From: Lasiosphaeris hirsuta
Taxonomy: Eukaryota > Ascomycota > Sordariomycetes > Sordariales > Lasiosphaeriaceae
Assembly: GCA_030549175.1 (NCBI GenBank)
Contig: JAUKUA010000002.1
Location: 1,426,001-1,490,000, forward strand
Direction: 5' to 3'
DNA length: 64,000 bases
The notes beneath the pieces were generated by a model. The model saw only the letters and a list, made by a program, of their open reading frames with translations, searched no databases and had not been told where the DNA came from. Position 1 is the stretch's first letter, and every line of letters begins with the position of its first letter. A program made the translations under genes and the position numbers. Below are positions 33,617 to 45,095 of the stretch, piece after piece.

Positions 33617-34282
33617 CCCCTAATCCCTGAACCACCCACCGGATTGGTGGTCCATCCTTTCTACAACGGCATCACGCTCGCCTAGCTCGCCGGCTCCTGT
33701 GTCATCAACAATGTAGTAGGTATAGCCGACAAGCTCAACGTCTGTAGTAGTCTGTCCAGTAGCGTCCGACAGGGAATCGCGGCGGAGGGGCTGATGCTGC
33801 GAGGCCACCAGAATAACTTCAAGGTGCTGCAGAGCCGCTTCGACAATGCCATCAACCTTGCCAACCACCTCAACAACCAAGTTCAGGCGGGTTCTCTCCT
33901 TGGGGAGTTCGAGAAACTCGCCGCGCCAATAGACGTGTTGGCTGCCCCGAACAAGTCTGCGGGGTCAGAGGTGCTCCGAACACACCGGCGAGGTTCCGAG
34001 GATCCGGTACGGGGCCAACAGTACGAGCTGATACGGGGCCGCCTCATGATCGTTGTTATCGGCGCTATGACGGTGTATCTGGCGATAGTCATTGGAAAGT
34101 ACCCATACATGTTCCCGACGTTCACGATCATGGTCACGACAGTCCTGGGTCGTGCTTTGTACAATTACTGGGATAATCTTGTGGGCTATCACCGTCAGCG
34201 AGGATGGGGAAGGAGACGCGGCAGTAGCCGTCGCAGAGGCCGTTGTGTAGGGTGTGCGGGGGGTGCGGGGGGCAGACCGTAA
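33617..34282 (+). pseudogene. unknown membrane-anchored protein, interrupted by a TAG codon
   Basis: From 33617 the plus strand reads PLIPEPPTGLVVHPFYNGITLA, then a single TAG at 33683-33685. It continues in the same frame with LAGSCVINNVVGIADKLN, a coiled-coil-like FKVLQSRFDNAINLANHL, a linker and a hairpin of two hydrophobic helices (LMIVVIGAMTVYLAIVIGKY and MFPTFTIMVTTVLGRALY). It ends in an Arg-rich tail. Codon use is GC3-rich on both sides of the stop, so the TAG interrupts a formerly continuous coding sequence. The 5' end is unclear. I do not recognise the family. An intron covering the TAG is possible but no good donor is seen. Confidence 0.5.
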
Positions 34283-34687
34283 AGCGACGAGGGAGTTTGG
34301 TCACATTTATTACATGTGCGATATCTGGCCACTTTTCCAGGATGGGCATGATAGAACTTGGCCCAGTCAGACTTTCCCCGATCAATTTGTGGAAATCATA
34401 TCGAAATGCTCGCATGTTTGCCCCAAAAAGAGGTTAGAGTCGAAAGTTTAGAACGGTGCAGTGTTGGCATCCCGTCACCATATCCGATACGACTGTACGA
34501 CTCTAATCCAACGCCATAGGTCGGGTGGTTCGTTTCGAAAAATTGTTACCAGGTAAAAGTCATGATTCATGTCATGCTGGATGCTGTTATATGCAAATAT
34601 ATCCCGTGATAGCAAAGTCCCCAACGCCTGCGCTATGTTATTAAGATCATCCCAGTAAAGCAATCACGAGTCATGAATACTCGTTTT
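34283..34687. other. intergenic region
   Basis: Convergent 3' flanks of the interrupted membrane protein (+) and the oxysterol-binding protein (-). Nothing supported. Confidence 0.5.
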
Positions 34688-36014
34688 TCATGACCCTTGT
34701 GGCGTCAGCTCCCCACGAAACGGCCGTTGCGCCGCCGTTGCGCGGGAGTCGTCAATTCTCCACACGCCCTTTGTCTTCTCGTCCCACAGCCGCCACTTGG
34801 TGCCCTCGGCGAGCCCGTAAAACACGTCATGCTCCTCGCCGTCGCGCGACCGGAACAGTAGCGGCTGCCACTTGTCGCCCTCAGCAGCTTCCCTAGCGCG
34901 CATCTGGCGCTGCGCCTGCTCCACACGCGTCTTCTCGGCTAGCACTGTCCGCATGTCCCCGTTCTCCATGCCCCCCAACACGCCTGCCCACGCCCGGCGC
35001 GACTCCCACGGGTCCTGCTCCTCAACGGGGGCAATGTCCATCGGCGCTGGCGCGTTTTCGGGCGCATCGACCTCGTAGACCTCGAGCACCTCGCCGGTGC
35101 GCGAGTCCTTGACCGTCCACCCCTCGCTCCAGCACCCAGCCACTTCGTAGATGCTCTGTTGCTCGGGGTCGTCCTTGCGGTAGATCTTGGCCTCGAAGGA
35201 GTTGCGCTTGCCCCGGATCATGCCCTCGCCCCAGAACTTCATCTCCGTGACATATCCGGAGCTCGAGAGCATGGAATACGCTCCCGTGATCTCGGGGTAC
35301 ATGCACCCCGAGAGGAAACCCCGCACCTTGACGTCGGGCAGGGGTACAAGGTGGTGCTCGTCGTAGCGATCAATATGCAGCATAGCATGTCCAACCTGGC
35401 GAATGTTCACGGCGCCGTTGAAGGTCATCTCGACGCGGGCGTAGCCGTCGGCGCGCACGCCGTGCTCAGCGTCGGAGATGTGCATGGCGGTGATGGGCGG
35501 GTGGTGCGAGACCTGCTCGGCGACGAGCTTGGCCGTCGCCTTGTGTTCGGCGTCGGTCCATGAGGCGAAGAAAAGTTCGCCCAGGAAGGCATTGAGTGGC
35601 TTCTTGATGGAGACTTTGGGGGCACCGCCCACGTAGAGTTGGCTGCGCAGGGCGATTAGGAACCAGCGCAGGACGAGAAGCGTGCGCTTTTCTGTATCAG
35701 GCTCGAGGGCGGGCGCGGCGAAGACGGCGGGCCGTTGGGCCCAGCAGTGGCCGACTTCGACGACGGACGAGGGCGCGAGGAGCGAGGGAGGGCCGGTTAC
35801 ATTGGAGAGATCACCTTGGACAGTACCAAGGAACTGGGGAAAATGTTAGTAGACAAAAACTCCAATTGTGAAATGGGAAACTGGGCATGGGACAGGGATG
35901 CCAGCTTTCGGAGCCATCATGAAGTTTGGGTTGTGGTTGGGGTGAGGGGTAGCTCGGACATGGACATACTTTGACAAGTTCACGTAGCCGCGACGACATT
36001 GATCTGGTGTCCAT
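34688..36014 (-). CDS. oxysterol-binding protein, short Osh4/Kes1-like form
   Basis: Two exons, 36014-35970 (15 codons) and 35833-34688, with a 136-nt intron (donor GTATGT, acceptor CAG). The 396-residue product is a bare ORD domain without PH or ankyrin parts, the same size class as yeast Kes1/Osh4. Hallmarks are KPLNAFLGELFFASW, the lipid-phosphate motif EQVSHHPP at 121-128, and KFWGEGMIRGKRNSFEAKIY further on. The start MDTRSMSSRLRELVKFL corresponds to the lid region that covers the sterol tunnel. These proteins exchange sterol and PI4P between membranes such as ER and Golgi. The C-terminal 100 residues (EEQDPWESRRAWAGVLGGM onward) match the family's W-x-x-R terminal block. Very GC-rich codon use, no breaks. 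Confidence 0.92.
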
Positions 36015-37260
36015 GATGAGAGGATGAGAGATTGAACGAGTTACGAGTAAATGGTAGTTGGGTGTCAACCGGTGCATACAAATTACCTCGAGGAAGGGGG
36101 CAGACTTGTTTTAAACGGAGGCATACAAAGGCACAAAGGCATTCAGGAGACCCTTTGCTACTTTTGTCCTGTTTCACGTATTGTCTCGAGCTGGGGGTGG
36201 GGGGTGGGGGAACCTTTGGGTCTTTTGTCTCGGGCGGGGGCTTAGCAATTGGCTGCGCACTGGGACTTTGGACGGCTCAATGACGCGTCGCAGGGCAAAT
36301 CACGTCTAGCGGACCGAGATTGGTGCCGGGAGAGGCTCGAAGGTCGAGTGTCGACATCTGGAGATAGACGCGAGCCGGTTGAGGAAGTGTGTCTGTGGCG
36401 AAGACCTCCGCACATTTGCAGTCGGATGAGCACGCTTCCGATCCAACACGGCCAGCGCGGCCAACCAGACGGCGCGCGGCCTCCAGCGCGGTCACATCGC
36501 TGCATTGCTGCGCTGCTGCGTTCCATACCGCATCTGGCGGCACTTTCCAGCAAACCACCAGCGAATCACCTCCATGCAACTTGGCCTGTTTCGAGCCCTC
36601 AACCGGTCTGTGTTGCCGACCTGCCGACCCACCCGCAGTGGATCATCTGGCCAAGCTTCGTCGTCCCTGCCCAAAATGCCCCGATCTGACAGCGTCAACC
36701 CCAGGCGCCATCTCGCTCGAGGGAAGGAGCTGCCGCTTGCGAAAATAAGTTGGCACCGTTGAACTCTCGCTCCTTTCTGCTCTGTAGAAGTTGCCTTTCG
36801 GGACATCCGCAAAGGTTCGCGATACCGACTTTCTTCAACTTGAAGAAGGCCAAAGTTCCTCTCCCACTTCCCGCAAGCCCACAGCCTGGCTGGATCTGGT
36901 GGCGCACTTCCCCAACCTTAATTGAAACACAATCACATGCAATCCCCGACCTCCAGCTCCTGCAGACCGCATCATCGACAAATTCGACCTCTCTAATTCG
37001 AGCTCAAAACATGGCGTCGACATAAAAATAAAAATAAAAAAACCGGGGGCCGAACTCCGTTCCAAAACATACAAATTCTCAGCTCCAGCATAGGACGCGC
37101 TCGATGATCACCACAGATCTCCCTGAAGTTAGTCTTGGCAACGGCACGGGCCGCTGTATATCATCCTGCAGTCCCGTTCAGCCACCGATCTCATCACACC
37201 GAACACATGTGGCATTAGGTAGTACTAATGGTATAATTCTCATGGGCATCACAGGATCTG
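36015..37260. other. upstream region of the oxysterol-binding protein gene
   Basis: About 1.25 kb with overlapping, domainless frames on both strands. Contains a G-rich stretch at 36190-36215 and an A-rich AAAAATAAAAATAAAAAAA patch at 37024-37042. No gene called. Confidence 0.5.
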
Positions 37261-38663
37261 CTACCCCAACACTACACTACACCCCCTGCTCCAGGCCGAC
37301 TCCTTCTCAACCGCCGGGGCAATATGCACATCCGGGTCTTCCTGGTTCTTCGTCGCGACCACAGCTTCGATCCTGGCAAGCAGCCTTGAATCGCCCTTCT
37401 TCGTCTTCCACGGCTTCGGTCCGTTCTTGGAGATCAGGACCTCAATCTCCTCAAGCGTCTTTCCGCAGGTTTCGGGGTAAAAGACCCAGAACCAGGCAGC
37501 GGCGGCCATACACAGCATGCCAAAAATGATAAACAACTTCCAGGTGATGTTGACAAATGCCGGCGGCGTAAACATGCCCAGCGCAAAGTTAAAGACCTAG
37601 TTGGACAGCGCCGCCATCGACATGCCTGTCGCGCGGGTGCTGAGCGACCAGACCTCGGCTGCGTAGACCAGCACACGGGAGCTAGCGTGAGGGCGTAGAC
37701 AACAATTAGCGGGAACGAGAAGGTGATGACCGTGCTGGCAGGGGCGCCGGGCGTCACCGAGATGACGATGTTGGCGTTACCGCCCACACCCTCAGGCACG
37801 TCGATGTGGTGCGCCCCCATGGTCCGCTTCCACATGCCGTTCTTGACAAACTTCCTCCAGCCCTTGCCAGCTTCCAACTCGGCGCGCATGACTGTCACAA
37901 TCTTCTCCCACCCGGCAATGACGAGGGGGTCGTCGGTATTACCACCCGCCTGGATGTTTGCAAGCGTCTGGATGGCTGGCTTCCTTATCGCGCCCAACCT
38001 TGGCGAGCCAGCGCGGCGAGCGCGGCAGGAAGGGCAGGCCGACAATGAGACAAACGCAAGAGATGAACCGAGTGACCCATGCGGCACGGAAGGAGGCAGT
38101 TCCTTCAATCTGCGCGCAGCCCTAGCCGATGAAGTACATGATGAGGATACCGAACTCGATGGCCAGCTGCTGGATGATGACGAGGGATCCACCCTTCTCG
38201 GCCTTGGCGATCTCGGCCAGGTACACGGGCACCTGCGACGACGTGATAGCAACCGTGAGGCCGTTGAGCACGCGGCCGGCAATCAGCTGGCCATAGTTTT
38301 GGCACGACACTTGGACCGATGTTCCAATCAGCCAGAAGATGCATACGAACATGATGGCGTCGCGACCTCTGATCTTGTCAGAGATGGGTCCCGCCAAGGC
38401 CGAGCCGACCACGGATCCGGCGACGAGGGCTGAGCCGATAGCACCCTGGATAAGGCCTGACGGGTTGTAGAAGGATTCGATGTACTGGTTGGTCACAACG
38501 ATGGCTTACATGGACGGGATGTCGAAAACCAAAGCTGGGGGACAGATATGTCAGTACTGAAGACGACGAAGAAATGGCCACCCAGGACTTACAGCATACC
38601 GCCCAGCGTGGCCACCATGGCCACGAGCTGGAAATTGTAGGTGGTTGACAACTTAAACTCCAT
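37261..38663 (-). pseudogene. sugar-porter MFS transporter pseudogene
   Basis: Begins MEFKLSTTYNFQLVAMVATLGG at 38663 and shows sugar-porter marks in order: GPISDKIRGRDAI, AGRVLNGLTVAITSSQVPVYL, PFLPRSPRWLAKVGR, then YAAEVWSLSTRATGMSMA and WFWVFYPETCGKTLEEIE (the PETxG(K/R) signature). Lesions: one extra T after the first intron's acceptor (about 38533-38536), a TAA shortly after it (about 38511), a TAG in the TM6 region (about 38124), a frame change near 37980, another near 37690, and a TAG near 37602. At least six independent breaks rule out simple sequencing error. When alive, it would have been a 12-helix H+/hexose, pentose or quinate-type permease of the plasma membrane. Confidence 0.85.
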
Positions 38664-39752
38664 CTTGTCTGTCTGGTCAAGGTTGTCGACAGAGGAGGGT
38701 AGGAGGAGGCAGTCTGGTATATGGGAGGGGTATAAGAGGCAGAAGTCTCACAGACGAAGGAGCATCGGGAAAGCTGCTGGCAGTACGGGTGCGTCCTGTT
38801 TCGTTCCGCTGTTACTGTCTCACAGAAATCGCGAAAACGGCTCGGACTCGTTGTCGTGGAATCTGCGAGATTAGGGCCAGCAAGGGACTACATACACACT
38901 CAAAGTAGCACAGCTTGTTTGGCCCTGCAGTAGTAGCCGCACGGCACGGCAGTGGCTTCAACGGCCGGGAATTGCTACCGGATCCCAGCCAAGAGGACTT
39001 GGCAATGCTAGGTTGTTGATGCCACTCTGCCAACCTAGCCGCCAGGTATCAAACCCAGCTCCGTAGATTTAGAGAAGAGATGATCTAGACCCTTTTCTCT
39101 TAGAGCCAAAGTGGATTCAAACTCTGGTCTGGAGTCGGGGACACAGCACTGTTTTACTAGGACGCTTCTCGCCGCCTTGTGCATTTTGTCTTGCCCAAGT
39201 TATCAACCAAGTACCTTGTTGAGATTATCTAGAAACTGAAGGGTAGAAACTCGAGAAGATGGCATCCGATCAACTGCAGTCACACTCTCAACCTCGAGAT
39301 TCTCAGTCCACAACTTCAACAATCCAGAGCTTGATTAGCTCGGCTAGTTAGAGCGTCGTACTAATATATCTCTTGATACACTAGGTGATGCGAAGGTTAA
39401 CAGATTAATCTTGTTATTGGGCATCCCATAACTCGATCACATAACATGTAGCCGATTTCGTTTTATTTTGGACTTGAAGCTTAACTTGAAGTTTTCACAA
39501 GGTGGACTTTCTTCAAGGTCCCTTGGAGTTTGCTATCTTTTTTATCCTCCTTCTTTTCGAACTGGGACTGGAGACCTCGGAAGTGCAAATTGAGGCCGAG
39601 GTTACTAGTAGGTATCCCAGGAGGCATGTATAACCTTAGCATGTCGTTTGGTATTTCAGGCGACTTCGTACCCCCAACACCAGACTCCGCAAACTTGCTC
39701 AGACATATGAAATACTGACAATATCAAGCTCTCTTTCCAATGCCAGCATCAC
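38664..39752. other. intergenic region with a decayed tRNA
   Basis: About 1.1 kb, AT-richer than its surroundings from 39040 to 39720. Besides the tRNA-Ile relic at 39329-39423, no gene is supported; frames such as 39530-39718 have no domain. Confidence 0.5.
39329..39423 (+). pseudogene. tRNA-Ile(AAU) relic with a 21-nt intron
   Basis: A 95-nt cloverleaf can be drawn. It has acceptor GCTTGAT / ATTGGGC (all seven pairs, three G-U), D arm GCTC-GGCTAGTTA-GAGC, anticodon stem TCGTA / TGCGA with loop CTAATA...A (anticodon AAT), a 21-nt intron at 39367-39387 in the canonical 37/38 site, T stem AACAG / TTGTT and discriminator A. The stems are preserved but the loops are not: the T loop is ATTAATC instead of TTCRANY, destroying the B box, and the D loop has lost A14, T16 and G18. 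Several changes are of the C-to-T / G-to-A type, compatible with repeat-induced point mutation. Probably not transcribed. Confidence 0.6.
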
Positions 39753-40848
39753 TTACTTGCCGATATCCTCAATGATCTTCTTGACATTCGCAAACGAGAG
39801 CTCCTCCATCGTCTCATCCCAGAGCCGTTGCACAATCTCCTTTCCCTCGTCGGTGTAAAAGATGGGAACCATGCTAATTCAAATCCAGTCAGCATCATAC
39901 ACTCGCACTCACCAAGAGAGGAACAACGTACGGCTTCACGCGCTTCTCATTCAGGCCAAGATACTGGCCGTGCGTCTCCTCACCGTGGTTGACAGCCGCA
40001 TCCGTCATCAACCTCGCGCCGACAGCCGACGTGTATCCCACGCGGCGCTTCATGAAGCCGATGATGGCGCCGAGCACGGTCCCCTTGCCGGCGCGGTCCA
40101 GCTCCGAGTCGTAGCACATGCCTGGGGTAGTGCAGTTGATGATGGCAAGGGAAGTCGGCACGTGCTTGGCCAACTCGGCGACAAAGAACTGACCGAACAT
40201 CTTACTGATAAAATAATGATCTGCCATATCAGCGTCAGGCCGGTCAAAGACAGGAAGTAGCGGCTTCGCGCTGCGCTGCGGGAACGAGGACCACGAAGAC
40301 GCGTCCGACGACGTGAAGGTGATGCGCGTCGGCCCCGGCTGGTTGGCGCGCTTGGCCTTGATGGCGGGGAGGAGGAGCAGAACGGAGAGGGCGGTGGACA
40401 GGTAGTTGACCTGGATGACCTGGTCATGGCCCGTCTTCGGGTTGGGCTCGTGGACGGCCGTGACGATGCCGGCGTTGGGGACGAGGATGTCGAGGCGGTC
40501 GAGGGTCTGGGCGCGCGCGGCGAAGGCGACGATGGAGTCGTAGTCGGCCAGGTCCAGCAGCCAGACCTCGATGGCGCCCGCGGGCAGGTCCCGGCCCTTA
40601 GCGAGCTCGGCTGCAGCCGCCTTGCCCTTGGCTTCGTTGCGCACAGCGAGGATCAGCTTGCTGAGGCCGAGGTCGAGGAATTGCCGGCTGCACTCGAGCC
40701 CGAGGCCTGTGTTGGACCCCGTCACGATGGCTGTCTTACCCGCCAGACTCACGCCCGTCACCTCGGGTGGCGAGTACGTCCACTGCCGGTAGAAGAAGTG
40801 CCGGATTGAGCCCTCCTTTTCGGGCGTAATGTCGAATGTCGGCGCCAT
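39753..40848 (-). CDS. short-chain dehydrogenase/reductase (SDR)
   Basis: Two exons, 40848-39932 and 39873-39753, with a 58-nt intron (donor GTACGT, acceptor TAG). The 345-residue protein begins MAPTFDITPEKEGSIRHFF. Rossmann motifs: AIVTGSNTGLG at about 40-50, LDLADYDS for the acidic strand-3 loop, VPNAGIV replacing the usual NNAG, Ser in FTSSDASSW, and catalytic HYFISK (Tyr and Lys four apart). Joining the exons restores KRVKPMVPIFYTDEG and the C-terminal FANVKKIIEDIG. The family includes fungal secondary-metabolism and lipid reductases with this extended N-terminus; no cluster surrounds it, so the substrate is unknown. The neighbouring sugar-porter pseudogene is on the same strand. Confidence 0.88.
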
Positions 40849-43229
40849 GTTGGAGCAGTCTTGCGCAGCAGGATATTTGGCTGAGGATTGAGGTAAGATG
40901 AACACGATTGGGGTTTGAACGCGAGCGTGCGGGAAGATTTTGGGGTGATAGGAAGGACACAAAGAGATCTTGAACCAATGGCATAACAAACAACAAAACA
41001 CCTCCCCCCTCCCCCCCTCCCCCCAAAAAAAATAAAAAAAAAAGGATTGAGCTTGGTCTCGAGTTTCACGTGGAGACTGGCGGCAATCGGTTGCCAAGAC
41101 TGATTGGTAGCCTGGTTTCGCAATTCTTATCAATTCTTGGGGCGCTCACCTCTTTATCAATGTCTCCAGTGGCCTCAAGTCAGTTGGTTCATATCGCCAT
41201 GTGGAACATTGCATCCTTCCCGCCTTGGCACTCCTTCGCTTGGCTTGCTCAAGATGAGGAACTTTCGTGCACAAAAGGAACCATCACACATTGTGGACGC
41301 TGTTTTATCGGTAATGTAGCCAATAGCAGCTTTACCAAGGCAAGATATGACATTTCCTATCCTAGACATTGCGACATCGTAGGCACTTGACCATATGAAA
41401 GGCAAAGGTACCTTATGGTGCGACCGAAGACAAAGTACCTATCTTATATCCTGCTGTAGATACAGGCATAAAAATCTTGGACTATGACTATATCCATGTC
41501 AGCTGCATCATGTTGGGTCGATCAGAGGCGCTATAATAAGCACGATGCAAGGACCCCGCAGTTTGGAGCCCGAGAATAATTGGTTGTTCAAGGAGGAGCT
41601 TGATCAGTTCTCACAGCCGAGCCAAAGCCAACGGAGTCGGAAGGATTTTGGTGACATAACCCCCCGTCGGAGCGGATTTAACTTGGATATAATGCTCACG
41701 ACTTCGGACGTACCGTCTAGTTTTTGGTCATTGAATTCCCGTGGAGATTCAAATGTGAAACTCGCAAGAACATCTTACACATCCATTTTAGGTACTTGGC
41801 ACTTCTATGTGACGAATCTAACTCAAAACCACCACAAGATGCACTTACAACAAGACCGGAAAAGTTTGATCTCTCATCGCGGTGAAATGTTAAATTATAT
41901 GCCAGGGATGTCGGTTGCAAAAAAAAACACCTACCTGACCAGCTCTCTTCTTGATGTTACCGTTATAGAGTTCAACAACCTTGGACCAAGGTACCTATGT
42001 CCACCTTCTATCAACCTACGTACCACCCTGTGATAGCAGAGCTTGACGAGGTAGCCAATCAAGAATCTCATCTTGTTCTAAGAGTCACGAAATAGTGGGC
42101 AAAGAGTCCTAGGTGAACTAGGCAGCCGTTCTTACCGGGAGACATGATATCATGACAACTGCGTCATAAATCTCCCTTCTTGATGATCATGAGGCTTTTG
42201 CTAGCAAATGCCCAAAAAGATAGAGGCAAAGGGGCAAGCCCGCTTGCAAAGCACGAGTGGCCTGGTCTGTAAAAACCACAGAGACGAAGGACGACACTGG
42301 ATTTAAAGGCCGTGATTAAGCGCCAGAGGACAGAAAGACAGTACTCAGTGACAATAAACTTCCAAAATTGATTCCTAAGCAAAAGAATTTGTAACAAGAT
42401 TGTATACGAGACACAAGACATTGGCATTTAGAGGCTCTTTTCTTCTCATTGGCCAACTGCTTTGTCTATCAACAAGCATTCTGCCCTCGACATCCAGACC
42501 CGTCGTTCTAGATACTACCCGCGCGGTCGGCGCTTTATCCTCGCTGCTCAGAGGGGCGATGGTTCCGGCGTGGGTTGCAGCTCTCCCTTTGTCGCGCTTG
42601 CGGTCCCCGTCAAAGGAGACAAACCTTCGGGGTATGTAGGAGGGAATGGCTTCACTTTGGGGGTTGAGTCGTAAAGCTCAAAGCCTGGGAACTTTGCACC
42701 GCACTTCTACCAGGTTCACCATTAGCCACACACTACCTCCAGGATTGTACTAGTCATCTTGATCGAGTCATGAAGCCATTTCGATGCGCTTGTGTAGGTA
42801 TATTACATCACTACCTACTTACTCTCTTCGGCGGTATTTCTGATCCCAGAAATATTCATGCAACCCATCCTGCCACCAACCATGTGTAGGTTCAGGTTGG
42901 GTGGCCACAAAGTCTATCGATGTAGTCCTCCAACCGCGGAACCGTCTCCCTGCATCGTTCGGGGAGATTTAATGGCTCCGGTCTGTGCCACCTTGGTTGA
43001 GTTTGGGTATCACCATTACGAAATCCCTTGCTGGCTGCGGCTGCGGTTAAGAGACCTGTAGGATTTGGGCCTGCTGCTGCTACACTTGCAGGGGACCCCT
43101 TATCACCGTAGCCTCCCAACTTTCTCAGAGACCACCTCGGATAGCTTGCACGTCTTCCCCCTCCCCCTCCCCCCCCTCCCTCCTCCTCCTCTCCCTATCG
43201 ATATATCGATATTCATCTGGGTTGAGGGC
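40849..43229. other. 2.4 kb intergenic region, partly AT-rich
   Basis: Starts with the SDR promoter, which has a striking pyrimidine block (CTCCCCCCTCCCCCCCTCC... then A-rich) at about 41000-41043. The 41.4-42.5 kb part is AT-richer with no coding structure, perhaps old mutated repeats. A second pyrimidine block of C and T lies at 43155-43195 near the eIF3e 3' end. No gene supported. Confidence 0.45.
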
Positions 43230-44634
43230 CTATCTAGCAACCGCCGCACTCAGGACCTGCGTCCGGAAAAAGCCACCCTTTGTCCGCTCAATGACCTGCT
43301 GATAGACAGAGCTCGGGGGATGGTTCATCACGACTGTGCCCTCCTTGGAGTCGATCTTAGCATCCAACCGTGTGTCGCGGATGAGGTTGACGATCCACTT
43401 CTCGGCATCCTCGGCGTTGAGACCAAGACGTGCGCTTAGATCCTTGAGCGAGATGCGCGAGTGAATCTTGCAGTAGCTCTCAAAGATGAGATGGCGTGCC
43501 GAATCCACAAAGTCGTCAGCGTGGGCCACTAGGAAGAAGTCGGTGCGGAGAATCTCCTCGGCCGTTGTAAGCTGCTGTTGCGCCTCCTCAAAGTCAAAGT
43601 CTATGCACAGGGCGTGCACAAAGCTGGTAACGGGGTCCTGGTATTCGTAGGCCTCCTGCTTGACGATGCGGACAATATCCTTCATCTGCTTCTGCTGGAC
43701 ACCGATATTCTTGGCGCGGCCGCGGTTTGTGATGACGGCCACGGTGAGGTAGCGCAGGATCCAGGGGCAGTTGGCCTGGATTGTGTTGATGTAAGGGGCG
43801 CTGAAGAAGAGCTCGAGGAGGGGCTCGCGGGCCTTGTCGTAGTTGAAGAGGGGAAACAGGGCCCAGTGGACGAGCGATGTGCGGTGGTACAGCTGGGCGA
43901 GCGGGTTGTTGGCCAGCTTGGTATCAATCATCTCGCGGACCTTTTGCAGCTCCTCCATGGCAGACTCCCAGTTCATGTTGAGGATCTCGCAGGCGAGTCT
44001 ACCCCATGTGGCGAATGCGACCTTGTCGTTGTCGGTGGACAGAACGCGGAAGCGGTAGAGGAGCTCGGTGGCGTCGGCGTAGTTGCCGCAGCTGTATTGC
44101 AGATTGCCGTAGTCGTAGAGGGCGTCGACCATCTCGATGGTTACCTGTGCACCGCAAGCTAGTCAGCTATGACGTGGCTCTGTCAAATACCTTGCGGGTG
44201 CTTCTCACGTTGTGGTCCTTCTTCAAGTACTCCAAGTTGGCAACCTTATCGCTGCGCAGGTTGCTCACAACCTCGTCTTGGGCGAGGAGCTCGGTGATCT
44301 TGCTCGTCTCCTGCTCGTACTTCTCCAGCTGGCTGAAGACCTTTTGTTTCCTGTCGGCATACTCGGTGGGGGGCTCCTTGAGGCCCTCGAGCTCGCAGTA
44401 GAGGTTGGCGACGTAGTCGGTCATGTCGGTCTTCTTGAGCAGAGCGAACTTGGCCTGGTTGATCTCGCGCGCCTTCTTCTCATCCTTGATGTCGCCCGTC
44501 TCCTCGTCTACCAACTGGCCGGCGCTGAACTCGAGCAGGGGGAAGATCATGTGGCGGTCGAGATGCGGGGCGAGCTTGCGGACGAGGTCGTAGTCGGCGA
44601 CCGAGACGCTGTCGTTGGTGGTTGTGGAAGCCAT
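43230..44634 (-). CDS. eif3e: eukaryotic translation initiation factor 3 subunit E (Int6)
   Basis: Two exons, 44634-44191 and 44144-43230, with a 46-nt phase-0 intron (donor GTATTT, branch CTGAC, acceptor CAG), giving 452 residues. The N-terminal eIF3e domain shows [23 protein letters not shown], the family start, where cytosolic and nuclear-export functions map. The PCI domain lies in the C-terminal half, with [39 protein letters not shown] and the winged-helix end [20 protein letters not shown]. The protein is a core or regulatory subunit of the eIF3 complex on the 40S ribosome. The gene is divergent from mL49 with 461 bases between start codons. Confidence 0.96.
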
Positions 44635-45095
44635 GCTGGCGGTTTTGGGCGATCGCTATCGGCTGACGGATGCGATTTCGATTGCGGGACGTCGACAGCG
44701 AGTAATGGAGATGATGGCGCTGGGTGGGGGGGAGGGGGGGAGAGGAGGCGCGGGTGACACTCAAACCGCCCAATTTTCGTGAGGGTATCTTGTGAATCTT
44801 TGGTGGGGTCAAAAATTGGAAAATGCAATGCGGTTCTCAGTCGTGGGCAGGATGCGGCCGAACCCGATTGGCCAGGGTGGCAGGGTGCTGTGGAGTCGGT
44901 GAATAATTCTACCGGGGCCCGACATTTCTTTGTTCGTTAGCAGCCGGAGGTGGGCCGTCAAGCGGACCCCTGCCAGCCCGGCAGTTTGACGCCAAAATCC
45001 AAGCTCGACTTTTGCGCGACAGCAGCAGTCTCTCAGGCCGCCCAACCCGCCTAACCCGCCATCTCTCTACGCCCTCACGCCCTCACGTCCCCACG
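44635..45095. promoter_or_regulatory. divergent promoter of eIF3e and mL49
   Basis: 461 bases between two start codons on opposite strands. A CCAAT pentamer at 44770-44774 and the inverted form ATTGG at 44867-44871 sit in the middle. A shared promoter for cytosolic and mitochondrial translation genes is plausible but only inferred. Confidence 0.5.

Noticed and set aside
41545..42033. 162-residue plus-strand frame
   Set aside because: Located in AT-rich intergenic DNA, rare codons throughout and no domain.
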